From Erysipelothrix amsterdamensis (lineage in GTDB: Bacteria; Bacillota_I; Bacilli_A; Erysipelotrichales; Erysipelotrichaceae): a DNA stretch of 64,000 bases. The position numbers and the translations under genes are program-made. How positions within the stretch are numbered: position 1 is the stretch's first letter; every line of letters begins with the position of its first letter. The stretch covers positions 1,736,001 to 1,800,000 of the forward strand of contig NZ_OW659496.1 of NCBI RefSeq assembly GCF_940143175.1, in the 5' to 3' direction. Shown one piece after another: positions 25,727-34,182 of this stretch. The notes under the pieces were generated by a model. It made no database searches, was not told the origin of the DNA, and saw only the letters and a program-made list of their open reading frames with translations.

Positions 25727-26727
25727 ACTCCTTTCACAGGATTAATACCCCGTTCGACACGACCTGCAATTTGAATTAAAGATGCTGTATCAAAAATTGG
25801 GTGATCAGCATAAAGTACAAACACATTACATTTTTTGAACGTAACACCCCGTTCCAAAACCGTAGTACAAACCAACACTCCCCCAAACTCTCTAAAGTGG
25901 TTAAGATATACCTCACGGTTTTCGGTCTGCGAGGTGATTGAAGGCACACCTAAAAGAAGCGAAAGGACTCTCGCGATTCTACGAGTCGGTACAAAAATAA
26001 GAAGATGATCTTTTTTTATTCTTCGATATTCAATCATCATTCGTAGAAACGGAAAACATGTTTGAATATAGATTGGTATTGGTAACAGTCTTCCACTTGG
26101 TCGAAGGGATGCATAGAGATGCTTGACGTCCTTAGAATGACACAGTTCTTCTAAAAATTGATTACAGGTTGCACTGAGATAAACAATACGTCCCTTACAT
26201 GCATAAATCACAAACCTAAGTAGCAAATCATTATTCGCAAATGGGAACGCGTCCGGTTCATCTAAAATCAACAGATCAAACTGCTTCGAATATCGATAGA
26301 GCTGATGTGTTGTGCAAATCACGAAAGGAGCTACAACATCATTCGTTCTTCCACCACATACGCAAGCTATTTTAAGTGTTTTGAAATAAGACTTAAATCG
26401 TTCAAAAAGTTCCAGAACAATCTCCCTTCTTGGAACGGCCCAGCATACACATTTTCTATCCTTAAGCGTCTTCTCAATTAACGGCAGACAAATCTCTGTC
26501 TTTCCAGCTCCACACACCGCTTCAAGAAAAACATCATTATGTTCAACGAGCGAACATAATCGTTTTGCGATGCCCTTCTGATAAACAGTCAACTCAAAAG
26601 GTATTGTACATATACTCTCCTGGACATAATCATCACATACGTCGAGATCAACGAGATACTGACTGTAATAAAGGCACCGCCTACATGCTCCATTTTGGAT
26701 TTTCAAGCCGCATCGATCACATTCCAT
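25600..26727 (-). CDS. comFA: ComFA-like DNA helicase of competence
   Basis: A 375-residue superfamily-2 helicase, the motor thought to help pull single-stranded DNA in during transformation. An N-terminal zinc motif (CDRCGLKIQNGACRRC) precedes Walker A AVCGAGKTE, DEPDAFPF as the DEAD-type box, SATCN as motif III and QIAGRVERG as motif VI. It is shorter than Bacillus ComFA (about 460). I prefer the ATG at 26727 (GGGTGA upstream) over a GTG nine bases earlier. The C-terminal 42 codons overlap comFC by 127 bases. Confidence 0.9.
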   Translation of the reverse strand: MECDRCGLKIQNGACRRCLYYSQYLVDLDVCDDYVQESICTIPFELTVYQKGIAKRLCSLVEHNDVFLEAVCGAGKTEICLPLIEKTLKDRKCVCWAVPRREIVLELFERFKSYFKTLKIACVCGGRTNDVVAPFVICTTHQLYRYSKQFDLLILDEPDAFPFANNDLLLRFVIYACKGRIVYLSATCNQFLEELCHSKDVKHLYASLRPSGRLLPIPIYIQTCFPFLRMMIEYRRIKKDHLLIFVPTRRIARVLSLLLGVPSITSQTENREVYLNHFREFGGVLVCTTVLERGVTFKKCNVFVLYADHPIFDTASLIQIAGRVERGINPVKGVCMCFFLELTPSLIKSKRALVNANNHATSVLKKLKLSHFSTH

Positions 26728-26773
26728 ATTAATCACCCACTAATAATTATGTGTTATCCCAAAATAAGCCTAT

Positions 26774-26800
26774 AAAAAAACCACTCTGAGAGTGGCTTTC
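26774..26800 (-). terminator. Intrinsic terminator after the SPFH gene
   Basis: Minus-strand stem CCACTC / GAGTGG with a 3-base loop, then TTTTTTT. It follows the SPFH gene stop at 26805 and separates it from comFA. Confidence 0.85.
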
Positions 26801-26804
26801 TTTA

Positions 26805-27692
26805 TTATTTAATAATTTCTTTTCCAGACGCTAATACAGAAGCTAAGTTTTGAAGATCAGATGGAACAATAATTTTTGTTGCCTGACCATTTGCTGCTTT
26901 TTCAAATGCTTCAAAACTCTTAAGTTTTAGATATGCACTGTTTGGATCAATTGTTGATAACAGTAGCGCACCTTTTGATTGAGCATCAAAGACGCGTTCC
27001 ATCGCTTGAGCCTCACCCTCAGCTTCAGTAATCATCGCTTCTTTATGGGCTTGAGCTCGGAGGACTGTAGATTCCTTTTCACCTTCAGCAATAAGAATTG
27101 CAGAGCGTTTTTCACCCTCGGCGCGTAAGATTGACTCACGACGCTCACGTTCAGCACGCATTTGTTTCTCCATTGCTTCTTGAATATCACGTGGTGGAAT
27201 AATATTTTTAACTTCAACACGTTGAACTCGAATCCCCCATGGATCCGTTGCCTCATCTAAGATAGCTCGCATCTTGGAGTTGATAATGTCACGTGACGTT
27301 AAAGTTTGGTCTAACTCTAAATCCCCGATAATATTACGTAGCGTTGTTGCTGTAAGATTTTCGATTGCATTGATCGGGTTATGAATTCCATATGTATACA
27401 ATACTGGATCTGTAATTTGGAAATATACAACCGTATCAATTTGCATTGTAACGTTATCTTTAGTGATAACCGGTTGTGGTGCAAAATCTTGAACACGTTC
27501 CTTAAGTGAAACCTTATTCGCAACACGGTCAACAAACGGAAGAATTAAATGCATTCCCTTATCAAGTGTATGACTGTAGGCACCTAATCGTTCTACAACA
27601 TATGCATTTGATTGTGGAATTACACGAATGCAATATCCTATAATTATTAATACTAATGCTAAAATTACTAAAAATAAAATTATTCCTGGCAT
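26805..27692 (-). CDS. SPFH/stomatin-like membrane protein
   Basis: A 295-residue SPFH (band 7) protein. One N-terminal membrane helix (ILFLVILALVLIIIGYCI) is followed by the SPFH domain (VVERLGAYSHTLDKGMHLILP and SLKERVQDFAPQPVITKDN) and a charged coiled-coil (MEKQMRAERERRESILRAEG). The C-terminus ends in a small hydrophobic segment. Such proteins scaffold membrane microdomains or assist proteases. It is followed upstream by an NfeD-like gene, the classic partner of stomatin-type proteins, one base apart. The exact role here is not known. Confidence 0.92.
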   Translation of the reverse strand: MPGIILFLVILALVLIIIGYCIRVIPQSNAYVVERLGAYSHTLDKGMHLILPFVDRVANKVSLKERVQDFAPQPVITKDNVTMQIDTVVYFQITDPVLYTYGIHNPINAIENLTATTLRNIIGDLELDQTLTSRDIINSKMRAILDEATDPWGIRVQRVEVKNIIPPRDIQEAMEKQMRAERERRESILRAEGEKRSAILIAEGEKESTVLRAQAHKEAMITEAEGEAQAMERVFDAQSKGALLLSTIDPNSAYLKLKSFEAFEKAANGQATKIIVPSDLQNLASVLASGKEIIK

Positions 27693-27693
27693 G

Positions 27694-28137
27694 TTAAGCC
27701 TCCTCTACACTTTTCACAATTAATTTTACACCCTCAATAGCAATAACTTCAACCCGTGTATGTGCTGAAATTGTAGATTGATCTGCAGTTGTGGCAGACC
27801 ACTCTTCACCATGAACCTTGATTTTTCCCCATGAATCTTGGTTGATTTCTTCATTTAGTATAAATTGACGACCAATTAAACGATCTGCATTCGTCGAAAC
27901 GACATTTCCTCGTAAGAGATTTTTTGTCATTGGACGAATCATAATTAGTGCCGCAACACTTACAATAGCGAAAACCGCTAACTGTACCGCTACATTATCT
28001 GTTAAAAATGTTGTACCTAGTGCTGCAAGCGCACCAAATGAAAACCAAAGTGAAACTAAATTTCCTACCGTGATTACTTCAAGCACCAACATCCCTAAAC
28101 AAACAATTAGCCATACCCAATCCATCGTTAATGTCAT
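27694..28137 (-). CDS. NfeD-like membrane protein with OB-fold tail
   Basis: A 147-residue short NfeD protein. Three or four membrane helices in the first ~75 residues are followed by the soluble C-terminal OB-fold domain (GKIKVHGEEWSA near residue 103, then VIAIEGVKLIVK). NfeD is the standard neighbour of stomatin/SPFH genes and is thought to help set up membrane domains. The start has a GGGAG site. It overlaps the downstream orphan gene at 28134-28514 by four bases and sits one base from the SPFH gene, forming a coupled trio. Confidence 0.9.
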   Translation of the reverse strand: MTLTMDWVWLIVCLGMLVLEVITVGNLVSLWFSFGALAALGTTFLTDNVAVQLAVFAIVSVAALIMIRPMTKNLLRGNVVSTNADRLIGRQFILNEEINQDSWGKIKVHGEEWSATTADQSTISAHTRVEVIAIEGVKLIVKSVEEA

Positions 28138-28514
28138 AGTATCACTCCCTCTTCATTTAGTGATGACAAATCAAATGTTAAAACACGTTCCTTTTTGTCA
28201 TAATTCGCAATTACCTTTTGACCGTCAAGATTTTTCCCTACCTTAGCGGAGATTAAATCACACAACGCCTTATTATTAACTTTCGCATATCCTTTACCAA
28301 TTGAAATTTTATGCAAATTCTCAACTGGATATACATTCAGTTCAAGATCGCGTTTTGTAACTGGCTTGATGCCTACCTGCCCATCTTTCGAAAATCCTAC
28401 CAAAACATATTGGCTGTCTTTAAAGTGAGATGAAGCATTTTGATTTAATGTTAAACTTTTTTCAGTCAAAGTCACAACTTGAAGTTGTGCATTTCCTGTT
28501 ACCCATTCAAACAT
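28134..28514 (-). CDS. Orphan protein coupled to nfeD
   Basis: A 126-residue soluble protein of unknown family. It lacks a signal peptide or membrane helix. It has no obvious catalytic motif, only a beta-strand-like alternation (VVTLTEKSLTLNQNA, YVLVGFSKDGQVGIKPV). It is the first gene of the operon with the NfeD-like and SPFH genes and overlaps the former by ATGA. A good AGGAGG site stands upstream. It may be an SPFH partner, but that is inference from position. Confidence 0.75.
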   Translation of the reverse strand: MFEWVTGNAQLQVVTLTEKSLTLNQNASSHFKDSQYVLVGFSKDGQVGIKPVTKRDLELNVYPVENLHKISIGKGYAKVNNKALCDLISAKVGKNLDGQKVIANYDKKERVLTFDLSSLNEEGVIL

Positions 28515-28593
28515 AGCGACCTCCTTTACTTTTCAAATTATACCGCTTATTTCACTAATTTCAATATTTTCACCGATAATAATTGAAATAAAA

Positions 28594-28629
28594 AAAACTG
28601 ACTCTCTTTTTAGAAAGAAAATCAGTTTT
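28594..28629 (-). terminator. Terminator-like hairpin after the HAD gene
   Basis: AAAACTGA and TCAGTTTT enclose a second imperfect stem and precede a long T-run on the minus strand, directly after the stop at 28634. Confidence 0.75.
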
Positions 28630-28633
28630 CTGT

Positions 28634-29185
28634 TTACCAAGGTTTAATTGTATCTCCATCAACAAGATAAGCATGCTCTGCATATTGTGCTAAAGGATCA
28701 TCGGAGTATGAATCCGAATAAAACGCCTCCATCAGACCCAAATCATAGTGTGCTTCCATCCGAGCAACTTTTTCAGCGCCCCAACAATTATGCTTCAGAT
28801 TTTTTCCCGTACTTGGATCGACCACTGAAGCGATCAACGCAATCCCTAATTCATCACAAATAGGTTCAAGCATAAATTCTGGTGAAGCTGAAATTATTAA
28901 ATCATCATCACGTTTTTGCTCTAGATACCATGGCTTAATTTTTTCACGGTGTTCATCCCAAAACTCTAAAACGCGTTTTTTTATATCTGGGATTGCTGTA
29001 AAGTACTCATAAAATACCGTTTTCATGTCGGTCTTATCAATCTTTCCACGTTTGTAGTCAACAGCAGCTTTTATCTGACGTGGCCAAAATTTGATGATGG
29101 ATTTATCACGCTTAAGATTGTATTTATAGAAATCCATGGAACTGTCACCATCATAGATGGTTTTGTCGAAATCATAAACATTCAT
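28634..29185 (-). CDS. HAD-IB family hydrolase (SerB-like)
   Basis: A 183-residue HAD phosphatase. Motif I is DFDKTIYDGDSS near the N-terminus, motif II is LIISASPEFM (Ser in SAS), a lysine follows near residue 130 and motif IV is YSDSYSDDPLA. These patterns match the HAD-IB subfamily of phosphoserine phosphatase-like enzymes. The substrate is not predictable. Its ATG follows directly after the exonuclease stop (TGAATG), so the two are translated in a coupled fashion. A terminator closes the unit. Confidence 0.88.
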   Translation of the reverse strand: MNVYDFDKTIYDGDSSMDFYKYNLKRDKSIIKFWPRQIKAAVDYKRGKIDKTDMKTVFYEYFTAIPDIKKRVLEFWDEHREKIKPWYLEQKRDDDLIISASPEFMLEPICDELGIALIASVVDPSTGKNLKHNCWGAEKVARMEAHYDLGLMEAFYSDSYSDDPLAQYAEHAYLVDGDTIKPW

Positions 29186-29788
29186 TCACTCTACCCCCTT
29201 CTCTACTGGATAAACTTGCGGTGCTTTTTCTTTTTGAATTTGTCGCAATCGTTTGTATTTATCTTTCATTTTTATATAGACTTCTGCCGTTTGAAGACAG
29301 TCTTCTGAACCACGATGACCTACTAATCGCTCAACATCAAAATAAGTACATAAAGTTTCCAATTTATGGTTCTTAGAATCTTTATTTAGAAGTCTTGAAA
29401 CGCGGAGTGTGTCAACGTAATCATTATGCATACGAAGTCCAACGGTTTCGAGATAAGCATTATAGACAAGACCATAATCAAACATGACATTATGACCCAA
29501 AATAACATCCGACCCAATAAAATCAACGAATTGTTTAATCACCTCATTAATTTTGGGTGCGCTTGAAACCATCTCCTCCGTAATTCCCGTGAGTTCTACC
29601 ACGAAAGGAAGAATCGAATTATCTGGTTTCACCAATGTGGAAAATGCATCGACCTGTTTATAGTTTCGATACTTTATAGCACTTAATTCCGTTATGTCTT
29701 CAAACTTATTACTACGTCCTGTTGTTTCTAAATCAATTACCGTGAAATTAGGAACAAATTTCAGTAGATTTTCTCCTACACTTCGCAT
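29186..29788 (-). CDS. DnaQ-like 3'-5' exonuclease (DEDDh family)
   Basis: A 200-residue exonuclease of the PolC/DnaQ proofreading type. The motifs are in order: VIDLETTG (Exo I) near residue 20, HNVMFDYGLV (Exo II) and HRGSEDCLQTAEVYI (Exo III with the histidine and aspartate). No polymerase or helicase domain is attached. I start at the ATG at 29788, which has an AGAGG seven bases upstream; a longer frame to 29824 lacks such a site. It could be a proofreading or RNA-processing enzyme; the family does not decide. It is followed directly by the HAD gene. Confidence 0.88.
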   Translation of the reverse strand: MRSVGENLLKFVPNFTVIDLETTGRSNKFEDITELSAIKYRNYKQVDAFSTLVKPDNSILPFVVELTGITEEMVSSAPKINEVIKQFVDFIGSDVILGHNVMFDYGLVYNAYLETVGLRMHNDYVDTLRVSRLLNKDSKNHKLETLCTYFDVERLVGHRGSEDCLQTAEVYIKMKDKYKRLRQIQKEKAPQVYPVEKGVE

Positions 29789-29866
29789 TACAAATCCTCT
29801 TTTTCTAAATCTATTGTAGCACAATCATTCTGAAACCACAGAATTTTATTATTCTCATTATAAGAG

Positions 29867-29895
29867 AAACCCCTTCATTAAACACAAAGGGGTTT
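29867..29895 (-). terminator. Terminator-like hairpin after htpG
   Basis: AAACCCCTT / AAGGGGTTT, 9 bp with an 11-base loop. The following T-run on the minus strand is short (TTTCTCTT), so it may be only moderately efficient. Confidence 0.65.
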
Positions 29896-29905
29896 TGTAG
29901 AACAT

Positions 29906-31762
29906 TTATTTTGTGGATGCAACCATTAAGTCCGCAACACGTTTTGAGAATGTTACAGGGTCTTTGATTGGTAGTCCTTCAATAAGACATGCTTGATCGT
30001 ATAGAATTGTTGCGAAATCACCGAGTTCATCCGGTTTCTCTTGATGCACACGCTCCAGAGCTTCCAATAATGGGTGTTCAGGGTTAATTTCTAAAATGCG
30101 TTTTGCTTTCACACGTTCGCCTTGATCTGGAATTGCATTCAATACTTTCTCCATCTCAAAGGATACACCCTCTTCACTTACAAGACACACTGGATGGTTT
30201 ACAAGTCGTGTAGACAAGGTTACATCATCAACTTCATCTTTCAATGTTTCTTTTAGTGCTGTAATTAAATCTTTGTGACTTTCTTTTTTCGCTTCAATTG
30301 ATTTTTTAGTTTCTTCATCAACTAAATCTAAGTCTCCTTGATTAATAGATTTAAAGGCTTTTCCCTCGTACTCTCTTAACATTTGAATTGCAAATTCATC
30401 AATTTCATCAGTGAAGTAGAGTACTTCATATCCTTTAGAAACAACAAATTCCGTTTGCGGTAAATGAGCACATTTCGTTACATTTTCGCCTGAGACATAG
30501 TAAATTTCTTCTTGATCCTCTTTCATACGTTCCTTATACTCTTTGAATGATACAAGATCTTCACTATGAGAACTCTTATAGAGAACAAGATCTTTTAGTG
30601 CATCACTCTTCGATCCATATGAAGTATAGATTCCGTATTTAATGGATAGTCCGAAATTAGTCCAAAATGATTCATATGCCTCACGATCATTTTTCATCAT
30701 CAATTCTAATTCGCTTTTAATCTTCCGTTCGATACGTTTTGAAATCGCAGCAAGTTGACGGTCATGTTGTAAAATTTCACGAGATATATTGAGATTTAAA
30801 TCCGGTGAGTCCACAAGACCACGTACAAATCTAAATTCTTCTGGAATTAAGGACTTATTATGATCCATGATAAATACGCCACGACTGTAGAGTTGGAGTC
30901 CCGGTTCAAATGATTGAGAGTAGAAATCCATTGGTACATGTTTAGGGATAAATAATAACGCATCAAAGGAAGGATTACCTTCGACTTTCATTTGAATCGT
31001 TTTAAATGGATCATCATAATCATGGAATTTATCTCTGTAGAATTGATTCAATGCTTCTTCAGTCACATCATTTTTAGAGCGTTTCCAAATTGGTATCATT
31101 GAGTTTAAGACTTCAGTCTCGCCTTCAACTTTCATTTCAATTGGATAACGGATGTAATCAGAATACGTTTTTACTAAGTTCTTAATCGTGTATTCATCAA
31201 TAAAACGTTCATAAAATTCATCATCCGTATTGTCTTTAATCTTACAAATAATTGTAGAACCATGTTTTTCACGTTCTGCTTCTTCAATTTTAAATCCGTC
31301 TAAACCATCAGAACTAAATTTATATGCTTTTTCTTCGCCATAGGCTTTTGAGATTACATCCACATGATCACTGACCATGAATGCAGAATAAAATCCGACA
31401 CCAAATTGACCAATCACATCGACCGCATCATCACCTTCTTCAAGTGCCTTCTTAAAGGCGTGAGAGTCACTTTTCGCAATTGTACCAAGGTATGTTTCCA
31501 ATTCTTTCTCGGTCATACCAATACCGTAATCATGAATTGTTAGGGTACGGTTTTCCTCATCCAATTCTATTTCAATCTTCAAATCTTCTTTATTAATTTC
31601 AATTGAAGTATCTTGTAAAGATTTATAGTAAAGTTTATCTTCCGCATCACTCGCATTTGAAATTAATTCTCTTAAGAAAATTTCCTTATTCGTATAGATA
31701 GAATTAATCATTAAGTCTAGTAGCCTTTTTGATTCAGCTTTAAATTGTTTTGTTCGAGCCAT
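29906..31762 (-). CDS. htpG: HtpG, HSP90 chaperone
   Basis: A 618-residue Hsp90. The ATPase domain shows ELISNASDA near residue 35, DYGIGM and GQFGVGFYSAFMV. The middle and C-terminal dimerisation domains are of normal length. The start is placed at the ATG at 31762, with AGGAGG six bases upstream; an upstream in-frame start falls inside the operator. A sigma-A promoter and a CIRCE element stand directly upstream, so it should be repressed by HrcA. This differs from Bacillus htpG, which is not under HrcA control. It is monocistronic. Confidence 0.97.
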   Translation of the reverse strand: MARTKQFKAESKRLLDLMINSIYTNKEIFLRELISNASDAEDKLYYKSLQDTSIEINKEDLKIEIELDEENRTLTIHDYGIGMTEKELETYLGTIAKSDSHAFKKALEEGDDAVDVIGQFGVGFYSAFMVSDHVDVISKAYGEEKAYKFSSDGLDGFKIEEAEREKHGSTIICKIKDNTDDEFYERFIDEYTIKNLVKTYSDYIRYPIEMKVEGETEVLNSMIPIWKRSKNDVTEEALNQFYRDKFHDYDDPFKTIQMKVEGNPSFDALLFIPKHVPMDFYSQSFEPGLQLYSRGVFIMDHNKSLIPEEFRFVRGLVDSPDLNLNISREILQHDRQLAAISKRIERKIKSELELMMKNDREAYESFWTNFGLSIKYGIYTSYGSKSDALKDLVLYKSSHSEDLVSFKEYKERMKEDQEEIYYVSGENVTKCAHLPQTEFVVSKGYEVLYFTDEIDEFAIQMLREYEGKAFKSINQGDLDLVDEETKKSIEAKKESHKDLITALKETLKDEVDDVTLSTRLVNHPVCLVSEEGVSFEMEKVLNAIPDQGERVKAKRILEINPEHPLLEALERVHQEKPDELGDFATILYDQACLIEGLPIKDPVTFSKRVADLMVASTK

Positions 31763-31773
31763 TCTATTCCTCC

Positions 31774-31800
31774 TTAGCACTCTTATACCTTAAGTGCTAA
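31774..31800. promoter_or_regulatory. CIRCE operator (HrcA binding site)
   Basis: TTAGCACTC, nine bases, then AAGTGCTAA. This matches the CIRCE consensus TTAGCACTC-N9-GAGTGCTAA with one mismatch. It lies between the -10 box and the Shine-Dalgarno sequence of htpG, the position typical of HrcA-repressed heat-shock genes. Confidence 0.93.
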
Positions 31801-31801
31801 T

Positions 31802-31829
31802 ATCATATCGCATTCTCGTATTTTGTCAA
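31802..31829 (-). promoter_or_regulatory. Sigma-A promoter of htpG
   Basis: TTGACA and TATGAT are separated by 16 bases on the minus strand. The CIRCE element starts immediately after the -10 box, so HrcA would cover the transcription start. Confidence 0.85.
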
Positions 31830-31880
31830 CGGGTTTGAGAATATTTTTAGTTCTTAATTCGTATTACTAAATATGTATAC

Positions 31881-31909
31881 AAAAAAACCAGTCCTAAGCT
31901 GGTTTTTTT
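31881..31909. terminator. Terminator overlapping the 3' end of the ClC gene
   Basis: AAAAAAACCAG and CTGGTTTTTTT form an 11-bp stem with a 7-base loop. The 5' part of the stem in the minus transcript encodes the last residues of the ClC protein (KKPA) and the stop codon lies in the loop. Confidence 0.85.
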
Positions 31910-33450
31910 GTTGAAACTTGCTCTAAAAGTTTCTTCCGTACTTCTGCACTAGAACTCAAATCCGTTAAAATTTTCAACGTATCTCCCGCAAGAATAACCG
32001 TATCTCCGTGTGGAATCAATTCATGTTCTCCACGCCCAAGCCCGGCTAACAAACATGACTTTGGCCAAAAGACGTCACGTACCATACACCCATCCAGTGC
32101 ACTTTCCACATGAACACATACCTCGATAATCTCTTTTTCACCGGTAATGTTGGGTGCACGTTCCCCCGCAAGTCGTTCTAACATTGCTTCATATACAGGT
32201 TCACCGCCACATAAATCAGAAACAACATAGGCAACCAAAGATACCACCGCAATCGGCATTAGTTGGTCAAAATTACCAACCATTTCTGTAATCAACACAA
32301 TTGCAGTAAGTGGTGCTTTTCCGATTGCTGTAAAGTAACCTGCCATGGCAATCACGATAAATGACTTCAGAAATGTGGGATCTAAGCCAAACTTTGAAAT
32401 CAAAAAAGAACCGTAAATGGCACCTAACAGTGCCCCAAGTGAAAGAATTGGTAAAAATATTCCTCCAGGAAGACCAGAACCATATGAGACCATTGAGAAA
32501 ATAAATCTTAGAACAAAAATTGAAACTAGCACAGAAAGTCCGAATGGATTTTCCACAAGTATATGAATAATATCACTACCACCACCAATTAAGTGTGGAT
32601 AAAAGAACCCAATTGGAATAACAAGAACAAAAGGGATGACGCCATAGAAATGTGCTGGTACTTTTTTTATTTTATTGTAAACAGTAGGAATCCAAAGCAC
32701 TATTTTTTGGTAAATAAATCCCGCAACACCTAAAATCAAACCTAATACAATTATAAATCCATAATGCTTTAACTCAAACGTCTGCAAATAACCAAAAGAT
32801 AATATTGGACTCAGCCCAAAGAAATAAAGCGAAATAAAATTTGCAGTTGTTGTTGCAGCAAGGGTTGTTAAAAGCACTAATGGTGAAAAATTATGATGAA
32901 CCTCTTCCAAAACAAAGAGAAGTCCCGCGACAGGAGCATTGAACGCAGCCGCAAGACCCGCTCCCGCACCACTTGAAACTAGAACCTTTTCAGACATCGT
33001 GTTTCCCTTGAAGCCCTGATTAACGCCTTGTCCTACTGCAGCTCCTAATTGAATCGAAGGTCCTTCTCGTCCTAAAAAAAGCCCTGAACCAATTGACAAG
33101 ACCCCGGCGATACCTTTTCTTAAAATAATAGAGAGCCAATTCATATGCATGACCCCTAACATCTGACCTTCAATTTGCGGAATACCGCTCCCTTTAATCA
33201 TTGGGTCTTTTTTAATAATAAAACCAATTCCAATCGCAAGCACAATTGATGCGAACACCCAAACAAATATCCACTGTGGATGAATGCGTAACAGCGCATA
33301 GGCCAGTTTCACATAACCTAATAATTCCTCTATCAAATACCGAAACAAACTTACGATAAGTCCAGAAAATACACCGACCACAATTCCTTTTCCAATAAAT
33401 TCCAGACGTGTTTTATCAAAATAATTTAAAATATCTTTTTTTCTTTCCAA
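31894..33450 (-). CDS. ClC-family chloride/proton antiporter with C-terminal TrkA-C-like domain
   Basis: A 518-residue ClC transporter. The anion-path motifs are present: GSGIPQIEG, GREGPSIQ and GGIFLPIL. The glutamate in GREGP is the proton-gating residue, so it should exchange chloride for protons rather than act as a channel. About ten membrane helices are followed by a ~75-residue TrkA-C/RCK-like domain (HVESALDGCMVRDVFWP), which may bind a ligand. I prefer a TTG start at 33450, eight bases after GGGAG, over the TTG at 33465. Its stop lies inside a terminator. Confidence 0.9.
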   Translation of the reverse strand: MERKKDILNYFDKTRLEFIGKGIVVGVFSGLIVSLFRYLIEELLGYVKLAYALLRIHPQWIFVWVFASIVLAIGIGFIIKKDPMIKGSGIPQIEGQMLGVMHMNWLSIILRKGIAGVLSIGSGLFLGREGPSIQLGAAVGQGVNQGFKGNTMSEKVLVSSGAGAGLAAAFNAPVAGLLFVLEEVHHNFSPLVLLTTLAATTTANFISLYFFGLSPILSFGYLQTFELKHYGFIIVLGLILGVAGFIYQKIVLWIPTVYNKIKKVPAHFYGVIPFVLVIPIGFFYPHLIGGGSDIIHILVENPFGLSVLVSIFVLRFIFSMVSYGSGLPGGIFLPILSLGALLGAIYGSFLISKFGLDPTFLKSFIVIAMAGYFTAIGKAPLTAIVLITEMVGNFDQLMPIAVVSLVAYVVSDLCGGEPVYEAMLERLAGERAPNITGEKEIIEVCVHVESALDGCMVRDVFWPKSCLLAGLGRGEHELIPHGDTVILAGDTLKILTDLSSSAEVRKKLLEQVSTKKPA

Positions 33451-33519
33451 ATCAACAACTCCCAACTTTTCATAATTATCATACGCTTATGAAGTTTTCC
33501 TGACAAGAATAAAACAAAA

Positions 33520-33547
33520 AAAATAGATACGAAATTGTATCTATTTT
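33520..33547 (-). terminator. Terminator after the lipoprotein gene
   Basis: AAAATAGATAC / GTATCTATTTT, an 11-bp stem with a 6-base loop and a long T-run on the minus strand. It overlaps the stop codon at 33546-33548. Confidence 0.85.
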
Positions 33548-34127
33548 ACTGAATCGGTTTTCGATAATTAGTGATCTCAATATATTCCATGCGTCCTGAA
33601 TCGACATCGAATTTGAAAGTGCTTTTTGCTTTTTTATTATGTTCGAAGGTGATGTTTTTAAATCGGGCATTCTCATCTTCCTTAAATTCACCTAATTGTT
33701 CAATAATTTGTTCTTTAGGTGTTTCAAATGTAATACCTTCATGTACAACAATATCAACCGGATCATCGTAGTAGGACTCTCGATTTTCTGCACTGATAGA
33801 TGCAACCAGAGTTTCTTCTAAAAGTTTTTCCTCTTCTGCCGCATTAAAAAATGCAATCCAAATAATATTACGGTCTTTACGTAAAGCATAACCATCTGTA
33901 TAACTATTGGAAGCGAGCGTTATCGTATCAATATCTGTAGTTGGTTCCCATCCATCTTCAAATAAGGTTTGATAAGATACAGGAAGTTGATAATCTTTGC
34001 CTCCTAATTTAAATGCAATGGTTTCATAGGTATTCACCGGTGGTTTAATGACTTCAGGTTCTTCTGGAGTCTTTGTACACCCTGTTAAAATAAGCAATAA
34101 AACTAAAACAGAACTTAGACGTTTCAT
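33546..34127 (-). CDS. Lipoprotein of unknown function
   Basis: A 193-residue exported lipoprotein. The basic start and hydrophobic stretch end in the lipobox LTGC, which Lgt and signal peptidase II would modify. The mature part starts with a Pro/Glu/Thr-rich linker (TKTPEEPEVIKPPV) and continues as a soluble domain with mixed strands. I recognise no family. The signal sequence and its own ribosome binding site and terminator support a real, separately expressed gene. It lies between ClC and a glycosyltransferase. Confidence 0.85.
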   Translation of the reverse strand: MKRLSSVLVLLLILTGCTKTPEEPEVIKPPVNTYETIAFKLGGKDYQLPVSYQTLFEDGWEPTTDIDTITLASNSYTDGYALRKDRNIIWIAFFNAAEEEKLLEETLVASISAENRESYYDDPVDIVVHEGITFETPKEQIIEQLGEFKEDENARFKNITFEHNKKAKSTFKFDVDSGRMEYIEITNYRKPIQ

Positions 34128-34182
34128 AGGTTCACCTCATTATTGTCATCATATCATAAGTTTGATTTTACGAAAAGATTTC

